29,265 bases of DNA from Phycisphaerae bacterium (GCA_018665385.1 JABJDN010000134.1:1-29265), one strand, 5' to 3'. Counted from the first letter of the stretch, positions 7,573 to 15,803 are shown. Notes: generated by a model not told the origin, from the sequence alone. Program-made: numbers and translations.

Positions 7573-8223
7573 ATGCCATTAGATAGAAACGGAATAGCAA
7601 AGCGTGCAGCCCAAGAACTAAAAGACGGATATTACGTCAATCTGGGAATAGGCATGCCCACCCTTGTAGCGAATTATGTACCCGACGGAATGACCGTCTG
7701 GTTGCAGTCTGAAAATGGGCTTCTAGGCATGGGCGAGTTTCCAAAGGATGCAGATGTTGATGCTGACCTGATTAATGCGGGCAAACAAACTGTGACCGCT
7801 GTACCGGGCGCAAGTTTTTTCTCCTCTGCAGAATCATTCGAGATGATTCGAGGCGGTCATATTGATTTAGCAATTTTAGGTGCGATGGAAATTTCACAAG
7901 AAGGCGATATTGCGAACTGGATGATTCCAGGAAAAATGATTAAAGGCATGGGCGGGGCGATGGATTTAGTAGCCGGCGTGAATAAAGTAGTTGTCATCAT
8001 GGATCACGTGACTCGAAAAGGCGACCCTAAACTAATTCCAACATGCACGCTCCCTCTCACCGGCTTGCGTTGCATTGACATGATTATTACTGACCTCTGC
8101 GTAATGGAAATGGACAACAATGCGCAGCGCTTTGTTATCACTGAACTTGCTCCGAATGTCACCATCGCAGAAGTGCTAGAAAAAACAAGTGCAGAAGTTC
8201 TTGTCTCTAGCGCAATACACTAA
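7573..8223 (+). CDS. scoB: 3-oxoacid CoA-transferase, subunit B (ScoB/AtoA type)
   Basis: Beta subunit of a succinyl-CoA:3-ketoacid (or acetate/acetoacetate) CoA-transferase, which moves CoA between carboxylic acids and activates acetoacetate. The catalytic glutamate is Glu47 in SENGLLGMG. GIGMPTLV (25-32), the GGHIDLAILGAMEI region and the DLCVME stretch are typical of the beta subunit. The length of 216 aa equals that of AtoA. The start at 7573 is preferred over an upstream in-frame TTG because family proteins begin close to this Met. The partner alpha subunit (ScoA/AtoD), normally the adjacent gene, is not in the window: the divergent neighbour is an aldehyde dehydrogenase and the downstream neighbour is a terminator. 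Confidence 0.92.
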   Translation: MPLDRNGIAKRAAQELKDGYYVNLGIGMPTLVANYVPDGMTVWLQSENGLLGMGEFPKDADVDADLINAGKQTVTAVPGASFFSSAESFEMIRGGHIDLAILGAMEISQEGDIANWMIPGKMIKGMGGAMDLVAGVNKVVVIMDHVTRKGDPKLIPTCTLPLTGLRCIDMIITDLCVMEMDNNAQRFVITELAPNVTIAEVLEKTSAEVLVSSAIH

Positions 8224-8246
8224 GTACCCCTCACATAGTTTTATAC

Positions 8247-8279
8247 AAAAAAGAACCGCGACTTTCATCGCGGCTCTTT
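8247..8279. terminator. bidirectional terminator between scoB and fliA
   Basis: Stem 8253-8261 pairs with 8268-8276 (one A-C mismatch) around a 6-nt loop. An A-run (8247-8252) lies on the left and TTT on the right. Read on the minus strand it is a GC stem followed by TTTTTT, a good terminator for fliA. On the plus strand the T-run is weaker but can end scoB. Confidence 0.82.
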
Positions 8280-8301
8280 CCAGTTGGGGAATACGTAGTA
8301 T

Positions 8302-9204
8302 CTAAAATTCTTTAGAACGGTGCTGCATCTGCGCTTTTAATCGAGCGAGAATTGATGAGTGCATTTGACTTACTCGTGACTCTGAAAGATCAAGGGTTAA
8401 ACCAATTTCTTTCATTGTCATTTCTTCGTAGTAATACAACACAACAATAAGTCGTTCAGCACGAGTGAGTCCTTTTGTTAGAAGTAACTGCAAGTCTCTA
8501 CGTTGCAATTCAAGGACTGGGTTCTCTTGACGCTTATCGCGAACGACATCAATTTCTTGTACTTCTTTCGATGAATCTGAATCGTACGCTTTGCGATTGA
8601 GCGAAGTCATCATGATTGGACGGGAATCTCGTTCGATTTTTTCATATTCTGAATTATCGACTTCTAGTTCTTGAATTACCTGCTCGTCAGTTGCCTTCAG
8701 CCCAGTAGTCATTTCAATTGACTTCCGTGCGCGGTCTACCTTGGTACTTCGAGATCGTACAAGCCTTGGGACCCAATCCATTGCACGTAGTTCGTCGTAG
8801 ATCGCTCCACGCACTCGTTGGGTGCAATATGTTTCGAATTTGAACCCGCGCTCTAGGTCGTACGCATCAATTGCTTGCATTAAGCCGAACAAGCCAGCGG
8901 AATACAAGTCGTCAACGTCGACTTCTGATGGCAACTTGGTGTGCACGCGTTCAGCTGTATAGCGAACGAGTTGCAGATAGTGCTCCATCAGCACGTTTCG
9001 TATCTCTAGAGTTGGTTCGTTTTTATACGAGAGCCATACGTCTAGCAAAACCATTTCGCCGCGAGGTGTGGACACGGTAATGTCTAGACCTTTAGGTACT
9101 CTGCCTTTGAGGGCTGCTTTTGTCAGCGGTTTTTTAGGCTCAGCGATAGCTGCTTCGCCTTCGATCGGTGACGTAATTGTTTTTTGAACGGTTGCACTTG
9201 GCAT
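8302..9204 (-). CDS. fliA: RNA polymerase sigma-28 factor (FliA/WhiG family)
   Basis: A 300-aa sigma factor of the FliA/WhiG group, which in most bacteria directs late flagellar or sporulation promoters. Region 2 is residues about 68-147, with DVDDLYSAGLFGLMQAID and FKFETYCTQRVRGAIYDELRAMD (split at 117-143). Region 3 is about 150-200. Region 4 is 246-293, with the helix-turn-helix MKEIGLTLDLSESRVSQMHS. An N-terminal extension of roughly 60 residues precedes region 2 and is longer than in E. coli FliA (239 aa). AAGGAG lies 7 nt before the ATG. The gene sits 390 bp downstream of the flhA-flhF fusion on the same strand, the position it holds in flhA-flhF-flhG-fliA clusters. No FlgM anti-sigma gene is visible nearby. 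Confidence 0.94.
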   Translation of the reverse strand: MPSATVQKTITSPIEGEAAIAEPKKPLTKAALKGRVPKGLDITVSTPRGEMVLLDVWLSYKNEPTLEIRNVLMEHYLQLVRYTAERVHTKLPSEVDVDDLYSAGLFGLMQAIDAYDLERGFKFETYCTQRVRGAIYDELRAMDWVPRLVRSRSTKVDRARKSIEMTTGLKATDEQVIQELEVDNSEYEKIERDSRPIMMTSLNRKAYDSDSSKEVQEIDVVRDKRQENPVLELQRRDLQLLLTKGLTRAERLIVVLYYYEEMTMKEIGLTLDLSESRVSQMHSSILARLKAQMQHRSKEF

Positions 9205-9594
9205 CGGTCTACTCCTTGACCCTGTCTAAAACTTTCGCGAACATTCGCGGTGTCTTCATCGTCTTGCCAATCCTTGGCACAGACTCTATTAAAACTATAC
9301 CACGTGTTGGCTGTGTTAGACAATGATTTTTTAGGGTTGTTTGGGATGAATTTTTATTTTGCTGAAAACAGGGCACCTTATTTAAAGTCGCATTCAACTC
9401 GGTTTCGTTCAAGTAAATAAGAAATCTATTTGCGAATTGTCGATTCACGTACAGCTTTAGAGCGGCGTACCGTCCGAGAATATATAGCCTTGGCCTTCTA
9501 CTTTCAGTGATTGTACGCATTCCAATGGCACATCGACCCAGGTGGGCCAGAATACCTAACCCGCGTAATCACAACTAGTTATCGGTCTATATAC
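9205..9594. other. 390-bp intergenic region between flhA-flhF fusion and fliA
   Basis: This is where flhG would be expected in a complete cluster. I see no FlhG/MinD Walker motif in any frame. A 103-codon minus-strand open frame (9209-9520) ends over the fliA Shine-Dalgarno, but it has no ribosome-binding site and no recognisable domain, so I do not call it a gene. The stretch contains the fliA promoter candidate and no clear terminator after the fusion gene. Confidence 0.6.
9294..9323 (-). promoter_or_regulatory. sigma70-type promoter for fliA
   Basis: On the minus strand TTGTCT (9318-9323) and TATAGT (9294-9299) are separated by 18 nt. Transcription would start near 9287, leaving a leader of about 80 nt before the fliA ATG. 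The match is by consensus only. Read-through from the fusion gene upstream is also possible. Confidence 0.45.
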
Positions 9595-12027
9595 TTAAAA
9601 AATAGCGTGTACAAGCTTTTCAGGGCGTGCTTGGCTTATATGCGCTGAAATGTCCTGCCCGTCGGTAAACCAACTCAATGGTTTCCCAATTGTACAGAGT
9701 GCCGAGACTGTTTCGCCTGGCAATTCTAGTTCGTCAAGTTTGGTAATAATAACTCGGTCGTACCCAGTCATAATAAAACTATCTGCAGCTCGCTTGCAAG
9801 CAGAACGCGAAGTCGCAGCGCTTAGTACGAGATGTGTTTCATCTGGCCGAGCTACTTTTAGAATGTTTGCTGTTTCCTGAATTCGATCATCGTCCGAAGC
9901 GCTTCGCCCTGCTGTGTCAATCAAAACGATGTCAGAATGTTTGCAGGACTCGATTGCGTATTTCATTTGCTCTGCTGTACCTGCGATTTCAAGGGTAGCG
10001 TCAAACAAGTTTGCATACTGCTGCAATTGATCGACTGCCGCAATACGGTACGTGTCCGCTGTAATAAGCGAAATTGTTCTGCCCTGTTGCAAACGGAACT
10101 TTGTTGCTAGTTTAGCAATAGTCGTAGTCTTCCCTACACCAGTTGGTCCAACCAGAGCAATCACAGTTGATGCAGTATTTTCACGGCTTGGCGGAGGCAA
10201 CGTCCTTGGCAAGCGACGAATCAATTCTTGTATAAGAATACCTCGCATATCTTCTTTACTTGTTCCAGAATCAACATCGAGGTGATGGATTATCTCAGAG
10301 GCAAGAGAAGACTCAATCCCTTTTTGCAGTAAAGAACGGTGCACTGCATTCAGCGTAGGCGACAATTGACCGCCAGCTTCAAAATCCAGTACACCACCGA
10401 CAAGTGACTTGATCTCTTCTATTCCTTCTTCCAATCGCGCTTCCATATGAATACCAGAGGACACAACTACCGATGGAGCTGTTTCGCCCAACAGCATTTG
10501 TGCGTACGCTACGGTTTGCCGCCTGTCTTCCGTAGTTGATTGAACAGCCGTATACGCATTTTCCACGTGTGCATCAACTTGCCCGACGACCTGCAATTCT
10601 ACCTCTGGGACAATTTCTTCTTTGCACAAAACAATAACGTCATCGCTTCCGCAAGCAATCTTCTCTTTAATCTTCCGCCGAGTGTTTTGGGAAGAAACGA
10701 CAACAATGGGTAACCCTTCAGAAATGAGTGGCATAGCCGCACGATGCAACGCTTCTGTAACTCTTTCCTGAGAAATGGCACTCGTTGCAATTGCTACTTC
10801 GACGTCCTCTGGCAACTCGACGCATCGAATAACTTGCTGGCCACCCAATTGCGTTGTCGACACCCTTGCACAAATTTGTCGTCGTAGTGCTGCGCGGATT
10901 TTTTCAACACTTTCCTCTTCAGACAATCCCGCGCTGTCAGAGGCTGTTGCTAAAATTAAAGAAATATCTTTTACAGAAACATTTTCTTCAAGTAGCATTT
11001 GCATTATTCGGTGCAATCTTGCAAGTGTAATTGTTTTACCAATAGTACTTTCAACTAAGCGGTGCGAGACCGCTCGAAGGTCTTTCACCATCGCAAATAC
11101 TTCGTCACGGGTTAATAATTCCGCTGCGTGTTTATCTATCACATGAGAAAGATGCGTGATTATGACAGACACTGGGTCCATCACTTGCACAAAAAGTTCA
11201 CCGACTTCATCTCGAAGCTCTTTCGTGATCCAAAGCACAGGCAATCCGTACACTGGATCACGTTCTTTGATCCCCTCAAGATTTAGCTCTATTTTTCCAT
11301 CATCAACCACCATGAAATGGTCTGTGTGCACAATACCTTCTGCGACAACCCCGTTTCGCAAGTAAATCCGATACTTGTTTGGGGACAAATTCAGATCGTC
11401 TTTTATATGTATAGACGAAAACTTCATCCCCTTCTTCTCGTACACATGCGCCCGCAATGAGGCAATCTGCTCAATAAGGTTCCGGCTTGACTCTTCGGGA
11501 GCCAAGGGCAGGAGAGATTTTCCCAATTCAATACGTATGATTGAACTTCGAACAGTTGATTCTTGCTCTTGCAGGGCAATTGCATTCTCAGGATCGTCTC
11601 TAGTTAATGCAGTGTTTTTTTGGTAATTCGTCCATGCGAACAGTACGCAGAGTTGCGCTACCACGAGCAAGGGCATGGTTGGCAATGAAGTCGCAGACAA
11701 ACAAATAAGGATCAATGCAACTGAACCAAGTCCAAACGAGACTGGATGGGCTAACAAATGCCGAGGAATGCCTATTCCAAGCGCTTCACGGTTGTTTTGC
11801 TTGGCAATCAAGTTGATTAAACCAGCCAATATACCAAGCGCCAAAAGCACCCGCCAAGAGTCAAACAGGGTCGAAAAGATGTCTTTATCCCAAAATTGTT
11901 GCCCTAGAACGTGAAAATCCAATGCGAAAGTTGGACGCACAATGAGCCCAACTACTCCAATACAACAATAATAAAGCGCTCTATTTCGCGACTTAGCCAT
12001 CCTTGGCAACCTACTCTGGGCATCCAT
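9595..12027 (-). CDS. FlhA-FlhF fusion: truncated flagellar export-gate protein joined to SRP-type GTPase
   Basis: One uninterrupted 810-codon frame joins two flagellar proteins normally made from adjacent genes. Residues 15-135 hold about four hydrophobic segments. The last pair (95-135, with LPTMPLLVVAQLCVLFAW) resembles the final membrane hairpin of FlhA, but most of the eight-helix membrane domain and its FHIPEP loop is missing. Residues about 155-487 are the FlhA cytoplasmic domain: YGLPVLWI, VMDPVSVIITHLSHVI, AAELLTRDEV, LLEENVSVKDISLIL, and the D4 end IVPEVELQVVG. Residues about 500-810 are FlhF: a weak N-terminal match, then the NG GTPase with GPTGVGKT (627-634), DTYR (658-661), DTAGR (704-708) and TKLDE (762-766). 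An alternative start is Met10 (ATG at 11998-12000). The family assignment of both halves is strong; the function of the joined protein is unknown. Normal FlhA is about 690 aa, and the combined pair would exceed 1000 aa. Confidence 0.88.
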   Translation of the reverse strand: MDAQSRLPRMAKSRNRALYYCCIGVVGLIVRPTFALDFHVLGQQFWDKDIFSTLFDSWRVLLALGILAGLINLIAKQNNREALGIGIPRHLLAHPVSFGLGSVALILICLSATSLPTMPLLVVAQLCVLFAWTNYQKNTALTRDDPENAIALQEQESTVRSSIIRIELGKSLLPLAPEESSRNLIEQIASLRAHVYEKKGMKFSSIHIKDDLNLSPNKYRIYLRNGVVAEGIVHTDHFMVVDDGKIELNLEGIKERDPVYGLPVLWITKELRDEVGELFVQVMDPVSVIITHLSHVIDKHAAELLTRDEVFAMVKDLRAVSHRLVESTIGKTITLARLHRIMQMLLEENVSVKDISLILATASDSAGLSEEESVEKIRAALRRQICARVSTTQLGGQQVIRCVELPEDVEVAIATSAISQERVTEALHRAAMPLISEGLPIVVVSSQNTRRKIKEKIACGSDDVIVLCKEEIVPEVELQVVGQVDAHVENAYTAVQSTTEDRRQTVAYAQMLLGETAPSVVVSSGIHMEARLEEGIEEIKSLVGGVLDFEAGGQLSPTLNAVHRSLLQKGIESSLASEIIHHLDVDSGTSKEDMRGILIQELIRRLPRTLPPPSRENTASTVIALVGPTGVGKTTTIAKLATKFRLQQGRTISLITADTYRIAAVDQLQQYANLFDATLEIAGTAEQMKYAIESCKHSDIVLIDTAGRSASDDDRIQETANILKVARPDETHLVLSAATSRSACKRAADSFIMTGYDRVIITKLDELELPGETVSALCTIGKPLSWFTDGQDISAHISQARPEKLVHAIF

Positions 12028-12097
12028 GCCCGTTTTGGGAAATACACTAATCGTACATCCAGCCTTCTCATCGGCAACTTAGTTGGCTCTACGTGAT

Positions 12098-12103
12098 TAT
12101 CAT
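12098..12103 (+). promoter_or_regulatory. -10-like hexamer directly upstream of the BamD-like gene
   Basis: TATCAT ends 6 nt before the ATG at 12110, with no Shine-Dalgarno between them and no recognisable -35. It matches the TANNNT spacing seen at pyrC, scoB and the ALDH7 gene. Confidence 0.33.
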
Positions 12104-12109
12104 GCGCGT

Positions 12110-13159
12110 ATGTTGCGATTCATAGTATGTTGTATCCCACTTCTCGTAGCCCAATTTGCGGCCGCGCAAGAGTCTTATACGCTTGACGAGAAGACTGATA
12201 CCTGGGTTCTTACCAATGCCCCTGAGCCAGGGTCCCCAGAAGCACAACTTGCTGTTGCAGCGAAAGAACTTGCTGAAGGTGATTATCAAGAAGCCATAAA
12301 ATTGTCTTCCATCTGGATGGTACGCCACAAGCGTCACCCGCTTTTGGGCGAAGCGCACATCATTCACGGCGATGCGCTTTTTGAACAACGATATTTTTAT
12401 GAGTCACTCTTTGATTACGAAATTGTTGCTCGAGATTTTTATGGAACACAAGCAGAAATTATCGCCAACGAGCGAGAACTTCAAATTGCAACCATGTTCG
12501 CCCATGGGTTAAAGAGACGTAACTTTGGATTCAGAATGTCAGACGCGACCGACGAAGCGGAAGAACTATTTATTCGAATTCAAGAACGATTACCAGATAG
12601 CCCCTTGGCTGAGACTGCAGCTCTTGAACTTGCTGATTTGTACTACCGGAAGCAGAAGATGAAATTGGCGAACGATATGTACCAAATTTTTATCGAAAAC
12701 TTTCCTACGTCTCCCTTTATCGAAAGAGCGCGGGCGCGTCTCATTTACACACGGCTAGCGACGTACCGTGGACCAGCCTTCAACTCAGTAGGACTTGACG
12801 ATGCACGCAAAGAACTTGTTCAATTGCAATACATAAGCCCAAGGCTTGCGACTGCTGTGAACTCTGATGGGCTCATCACTCGTATTGACGAATCATTAAG
12901 CCAAAAAATGCTTCACACAGCAAAATGGTATTTAAGAGTCAACAATCCAATTGCAGCTGAATATACCGTGAGGCGATTACTAGAAACGCATGAAAACACG
13001 ACCGCTGCAATTGAAGCAATGGAAGACCTTGTCCCGAACATAATGCCCCAATTACCACCAGTGATACTTTCTGAAATTGGCGACTTTTACGATATATACC
13101 GTGAGCATATTCTTGGTTCAACACAAACATTCATAGACACAATAGAGAGCAATCCGTGA
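12110..13159 (+). CDS. BamD/YfiO-like outer-membrane assembly TPR protein
   Basis: A 349-aa exported protein rich in helical tetratricopeptide-like repeats. The ATG at 12110 is chosen because it gives a good signal peptide: basic start, hydrophobic core IVCCIPLLVAQF and an AAA-Q cleavage site. Longer in-frame starts add residues that would spoil it. There is no lipobox Cys at the cleavage site, unlike E. coli BamD. Repeat helices are seen around residues 52-75, 80-115, 150-185 and 188-215 (AETAALELADLYYRKQ, ANDMYQIFIENFPTSPF), as in YfiO/BamD and ComL. BamD is part of the complex that inserts beta-barrel proteins in the outer membrane. The gene overlaps the LptE-like gene by 4 nt and both precede ftsH. 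The TPR fold is clear; a true BamD role is inferred from context. Confidence 0.8.
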   Translation: MLRFIVCCIPLLVAQFAAAQESYTLDEKTDTWVLTNAPEPGSPEAQLAVAAKELAEGDYQEAIKLSSIWMVRHKRHPLLGEAHIIHGDALFEQRYFYESLFDYEIVARDFYGTQAEIIANERELQIATMFAHGLKRRNFGFRMSDATDEAEELFIRIQERLPDSPLAETAALELADLYYRKQKMKLANDMYQIFIENFPTSPFIERARARLIYTRLATYRGPAFNSVGLDDARKELVQLQYISPRLATAVNSDGLITRIDESLSQKMLHTAKWYLRVNNPIAAEYTVRRLLETHENTTAAIEAMEDLVPNIMPQLPPVILSEIGDFYDIYREHILGSTQTFIDTIESNP

Positions 13160-13668
13160 TTCGCATTTTACTACTTACATGTATAGCCATTGCTTGCGCA
13201 GGCTGCTCAAATGACCCGACTATGGGCTACTCTTCTTCGTCGCTGTATGCAACGCAATTCAAAAGTGTTTCTATTCCAATTTTCGGAAATGAATCTATGG
13301 AACGCGAAATTGAATTTATGCTTACAGACGCAGTCATCAAAGAAGTAGAAGCTAGAACTCCGTATCAAATTTCAAGCGATCAATACGCTGACACTACTCT
13401 GACAGGAACAATTCAATCCGTTACACTCAAGACTATCAGCCAGTCTCAAACAACGAGACTTGATAATGAAATGCTTATCATTGTCGTTATGGATTTCGAG
13501 TGGACTGATCTTACAAGCGGCCGCCGAATTGTTGGACGCAAAAACTTTACAGCAAGTGCACTCTTTATTCCTTCTGCTCCATCATCTGAGCCGATAGAAA
13601 TGGGTAAGTTTGCTGTTGTACAGCTGTTGGCATCAGATATTGTTGACCAGATGCAAGCATCTTGGTAA
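13156..13668 (+). CDS. lptE: LptE-like LPS-assembly lipoprotein
   Basis: A 170-aa lipoprotein with an N-terminal signal and a lipobox ending at Cys17 (ACAGC). The mature part has the LptE pattern: a beta-rich start (FKSVSIPIFGNES), an alpha helix with MEREIEFMLTDAVIKEVE, then LTGTIQSVTLKTI and later strands. LptE plugs the LptD beta-barrel and helps bring lipopolysaccharide to the outer leaflet. The start is a GTG whose last two bases belong to the TGA stop of the preceding gene (GTGA), so translation is coupled to the BamD-like protein. The family is divergent; assignment rests on size, lipobox, fold pattern and neighbour. Confidence 0.8.
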   Translation: MIRILLLTCIAIACAGCSNDPTMGYSSSSLYATQFKSVSIPIFGNESMEREIEFMLTDAVIKEVEARTPYQISSDQYADTTLTGTIQSVTLKTISQSQTTRLDNEMLIIVVMDFEWTDLTSGRRIVGRKNFTASALFIPSAPSSEPIEMGKFAVVQLLASDIVDQMQASW

Positions 13669-13751
13669 TTTCCCAAACAAAATCTACAACACACCCTATT
13701 ATTACTACTCACGATTCATTCACTCTATAGACCCTTGAAGGTGCCCACATC

Positions 13752-15779
13752 ATGGCAAACCCAACCGGCGACGATAAAAACAAAAAACCTACCTCACCAA
13801 ATCCACAAAAGCCCAAACTGTCTCGTGGCTTATTCAGTTGGATGCTTATCTGCTTCGTACTCATCATGCTTTGGGGAGTCATTAATGGTGGCAGTGCCGG
13901 ACAAGAGATTACAAGTTGGGGTGATTTTTACCAACGTGCCACGAATAATGAATTTGTCGATAATCAAGTCGTCTTAGAAAACACTCGAATAATGGCTGTC
14001 ATTGCTGAACACAAAGAATCAAATGGTGGACCACTTGGCTCCATTGATATCCCTGCAGGAACCGAAGTCTTTTTCCCGATTGCAGGCGAGAACGATGACT
14101 GGTACAAAGAAAAATTGACCGAAGCCAACATTGATTTTACAAATGAAAAAGATACCGGCTTGTTCATGCACTTCATTATGAGTTGGGGACCGATGCTTAT
14201 CATCTTGTTCCTTATCTTTTTCTTCATTTCGCGTTCTGCAAGAGGCGGTGGCGCTGGTGGTATGCTTGGCAATTTCGGAAAGTCGAAACATAAAATCGCC
14301 CAAAAAGGCGACAGCAAAGTTACATTTGACGATGTCGCAGGCATTGTTGAAGCGAAAGCTGAAGTACACGAAATTATCGAATTCCTAAAGAACCCAAAGA
14401 AGTTTGCTCGCCTAGGCGGACGCATACCTCGCGGCATTCTGCTTGTTGGCTCACCTGGTTGCGGCAAAACTTTACTAGCAAAGGCAATTGCCGGCGAAGC
14501 TGATGTCCCATTCTTCACAATATCAGGCTCAGACTTTGTCGAAATGTTCGTTGGCGTTGGCGCAAGCCGTGTACGCGACTTGTTTAAGCAAGCAAAAGAA
14601 GCATCACCATGTATTATCTTTCTTGATGAAATTGATGCTGTTGGTCGAAAACGCGGCAGTGGATTTTCAAGCGGCGGTCACGATGAACGAGAGCAAACAC
14701 TCAACGCAATCTTAGTGGAGATGGATGGCTTCGAACTCAGCGATCAAGTCATAGTAATGGCTGCAACAAACAGAGCCGATGTTCTTGACCCAGCCCTTAC
14801 ACGCCCTGGTCGATTTGATCGACAAGTGCAAGTGCCGCTTCCAGATGTTGAAGGCCGCAAAGCGATTCTTGCAGTGCATGCTAAGAAAATCTTGCTTTCC
14901 CCTAGTGTCGACCTTGGTCGAGTTGCAAGAGGTACGCCGATGTTCTCAGGGGCTGATCTTGAAGCACTTGTGAACGAAGCTGCAATTATTGCTACCTTGG
15001 CCGACAAAGATTTTGTTGACCAACTGGACCTCGACGAAGCACGCGACAAAATCCGATGGGGTCGCGCAAATAAAAGTCGAAAAGTGCAAGAACTGGAGCG
15101 TGTTGCAACCGCATACCACGAGTCGGGCCATGCGGTTGTGCAAATCGTACTTCCACATACCGACCCTGTTCATAAAGTCACCATTATTCCACGTGGCCAA
15201 TCTGGTGGTGCAACATTTAGTCTGCCTGAGAAAGACAGGTACTTTTATAATCGTAAATACCTTGAAGCCTCGATGCGAGTTCTCTGCGGTGGCAGGATTG
15301 CAGAACGACGCCAAACAAGCGACATCTCCAGTGGTGCGTCCATGGACATTCAAATGGCTACAAGCTACGCCCGCCATATGGTGCTTGACTGGGGCATGTC
15401 TGACCGTTTAGGTTTCGTGCAATATTCTCCTGATCCAAACCGAGAAGCGATTTTTGCAGACAGAGATTACTCCCCTGATACTGCTCGCATTATTGACGAA
15501 GAAGTAAAACGGCTTATTGATTCTGCCTATGCAGAAGCGGAGCGAATCATCGATGAACACTGGGAACAGGTTGTCGCTATTTCAGACGCTCTGTTGCTCT
15601 ACGAAACCTTGCAAGCAGACGAGTTAGAAAAACTTATGAAGGGTGAATCTATTACTCGTGCAACTGTTTCTGGTCTACTTGACGAGGAATCGGATGTTGG
15701 TAAAACAGATGAAACCTCAAAGCAAACTGACCCTGAAGAATCGACAGGAAACGAAGACGCTATTCTTGATCCAGCGTAG
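13752..15779 (+). CDS. ftsH: ATP-dependent zinc metalloprotease FtsH
   Basis: A 675-aa membrane-anchored AAA+ protease that extracts and degrades membrane and regulatory proteins. Transmembrane segments are at about 28-45 and 142-160, flanking a periplasmic domain. The AAA domain has Walker A GSPGCGKT (233-240), Walker B IIFLDEIDAVGR (288-299) and the arginine-finger segment TRPGRFDRQV (350-359). The protease zinc site is HESGH (456-460) with the third ligand Asp532 in SGASMDIQMA. The usual forms are GPPGTGKT and HEAGH, so both signatures are slightly variant, but all catalytic residues are kept. A GAAGGTG ribosome-binding site precedes the ATG. It is the third gene after the BamD-like and LptE-like genes, 83 nt from lptE. 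The C-terminal tail is acidic and probably disordered. Confidence 0.98.
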   Translation: MANPTGDDKNKKPTSPNPQKPKLSRGLFSWMLICFVLIMLWGVINGGSAGQEITSWGDFYQRATNNEFVDNQVVLENTRIMAVIAEHKESNGGPLGSIDIPAGTEVFFPIAGENDDWYKEKLTEANIDFTNEKDTGLFMHFIMSWGPMLIILFLIFFFISRSARGGGAGGMLGNFGKSKHKIAQKGDSKVTFDDVAGIVEAKAEVHEIIEFLKNPKKFARLGGRIPRGILLVGSPGCGKTLLAKAIAGEADVPFFTISGSDFVEMFVGVGASRVRDLFKQAKEASPCIIFLDEIDAVGRKRGSGFSSGGHDEREQTLNAILVEMDGFELSDQVIVMAATNRADVLDPALTRPGRFDRQVQVPLPDVEGRKAILAVHAKKILLSPSVDLGRVARGTPMFSGADLEALVNEAAIIATLADKDFVDQLDLDEARDKIRWGRANKSRKVQELERVATAYHESGHAVVQIVLPHTDPVHKVTIIPRGQSGGATFSLPEKDRYFYNRKYLEASMRVLCGGRIAERRQTSDISSGASMDIQMATSYARHMVLDWGMSDRLGFVQYSPDPNREAIFADRDYSPDTARIIDEEVKRLIDSAYAEAERIIDEHWEQVVAISDALLLYETLQADELEKLMKGESITRATVSGLLDEESDVGKTDETSKQTDPEESTGNEDAILDPA

Positions 15780-15803
15780 TTTTTCACCAGTAGCCTCGTT
15801 CAC

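Noticed and set aside
9209..9520. A 103-codon minus-strand open frame ending over the fliA Shine-Dalgarno, possibly an FlgM-like anti-sigma factor coupled to fliA
   Set aside because: No Shine-Dalgarno before its ATG, no FlgM-like motif, AT-rich unbiased composition, and the likely fliA promoter lies inside it.
13964..14518. A 184-codon minus-strand open frame
   Set aside because: Antisense to ftsH through its membrane and Walker A regions; no ribosome-binding site or recognisable fold.
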